From contig JAIQDT010001935.1 in the NCBI GenBank assembly GCA_021521415.1, positions 28,589 through 92,588 on the forward strand: DNA of 64,000 bases, in the 5' to 3' direction. The notes below the pieces were generated by a model. It was not told where the DNA came from and did no database searches. It was given only the letters and a program-made list of their open reading frames with translations. The DNA is from Bidens hawaiensis (taxonomy: Eukaryota > Streptophyta > Magnoliopsida > Asterales > Asteraceae). This document shows positions 63,840-64,000 of the stretch, piece after piece. Numbering within the stretch: position 1 is the first letter of the stretch; every line of letters starts with the position of its first letter. The translations under genes and the position numbers were made by a program.

Positions 63840-64000
63840 AGGTTCCCAGCTGGATCTACACAGGATTATCTCGTAACACGAGGGTGCGGAATCCCCACGT
63901 AATACGATACGAGTGTAAGACAAGTAATACGTTGAATCGGTAAAACTAACACACTGGATAATACTGTAAACTTGATATATTGCTAATCGCCAACACGTGA
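63840..64000. other. Unassigned end of window
   Basis: 160 bp of no clear homology to pol. GAGGGTGCGGAATCCCCACG and a following ATACGATACG recall the U5 block of the D/E LTR (GGATTCCGCACTCC, CTCGTATCG) in reverse. It might be the edge of another insertion in O pol, but it is too short to judge. Confidence 0.3.

Noticed and set aside
1..64000. Host protein-coding gene, rRNA or plastid insertion
   Set aside because: Every substantial open frame is explained by Copia or gypsy gag, pol, ORF3 or the small gag-like ORF; no conserved host gene or organelle signature was seen.

Overview
This window is plant nuclear heterochromatin made almost entirely of nested LTR retrotransposons. I found no host gene, rRNA or canonical tRNA gene. 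The element types (SIRE-type Copia with an extra ORF after pol, Athila-like elements with a tRNA-Asp primer site and a GTGTGGGGAT polypurine tract, Tekay/Del-like chromoviruses with tRNA-iMet primer sites), the 5-bp target-site duplications (TSDs) and the AT-rich base use point to a dicot. A composite (Asteraceae) is my best guess, by resemblance only.

The window reads as a Russian doll. Element P (Athila-like, minus strand, 5502-11109) is the oldest layer. It is cut by a B-type solo LTR (5680-7462) and an A-type solo LTR (9134-10756, TSD GTCTA), and is flanked by two minus-strand SIRE-type Copia elements: Q at its low-coordinate side (1-5501) and O at its high-coordinate side (11150 to beyond 64000). 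Q gag is split by an unclassified insert R, which itself holds solo LTR G1 (618-2815, TSD AAACA). O ORF3 is split by solo LTR G2 (12999-21385, TSD TGGTT), and G2 holds the complete non-autonomous element A (13742-19955, TSD CTTAA). O is split again, just downstream of pol, by solo LTR F (24638-60479, TSD ATACA/ATATA). F is split by composite B (24741-57885, TSD ATATA). B is split by the small element E (27909-30215) and the chromovirus C (31270-54380, TSD ATTAA), and the 5' LTR of C is split by the SIRE-type Copia D (39198-52856, TSD TACAA). The deepest chain is O > F > B > C > D.

Element D has gag, pol and a third ORF in the position of the SIRE env-like gene. All three are broken by stops, a frameshift or a deletion. 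C has a complete but frameshifted gag-pol. A and B carry only a small zinc-knuckle/gag-like ORF and must have been mobilised in trans. E has no ORF.

The most unusual features are structural. Composites B and D both end in two inverted LTR 5' (U3) ends rather than one U3 and one U5 end, yet both are flanked by 5-bp target duplications, as if integrase had joined two U3 ends. B also carries two tandem [LTR 3' part - primer site - ORF] units with the same internal junction, and a palindromic pair of polypurine tracts. D is chimeric in its LTRs and leader. Two further patterns may be functional RNA: tandem modules with UUCG/CUUG-capped hairpins just after pol in O and D, and hairpin arrays upstream of ORF3 built from an element-specific 8-10 nt word (GCGAAGTT in D, GACCGAGAAC in O).
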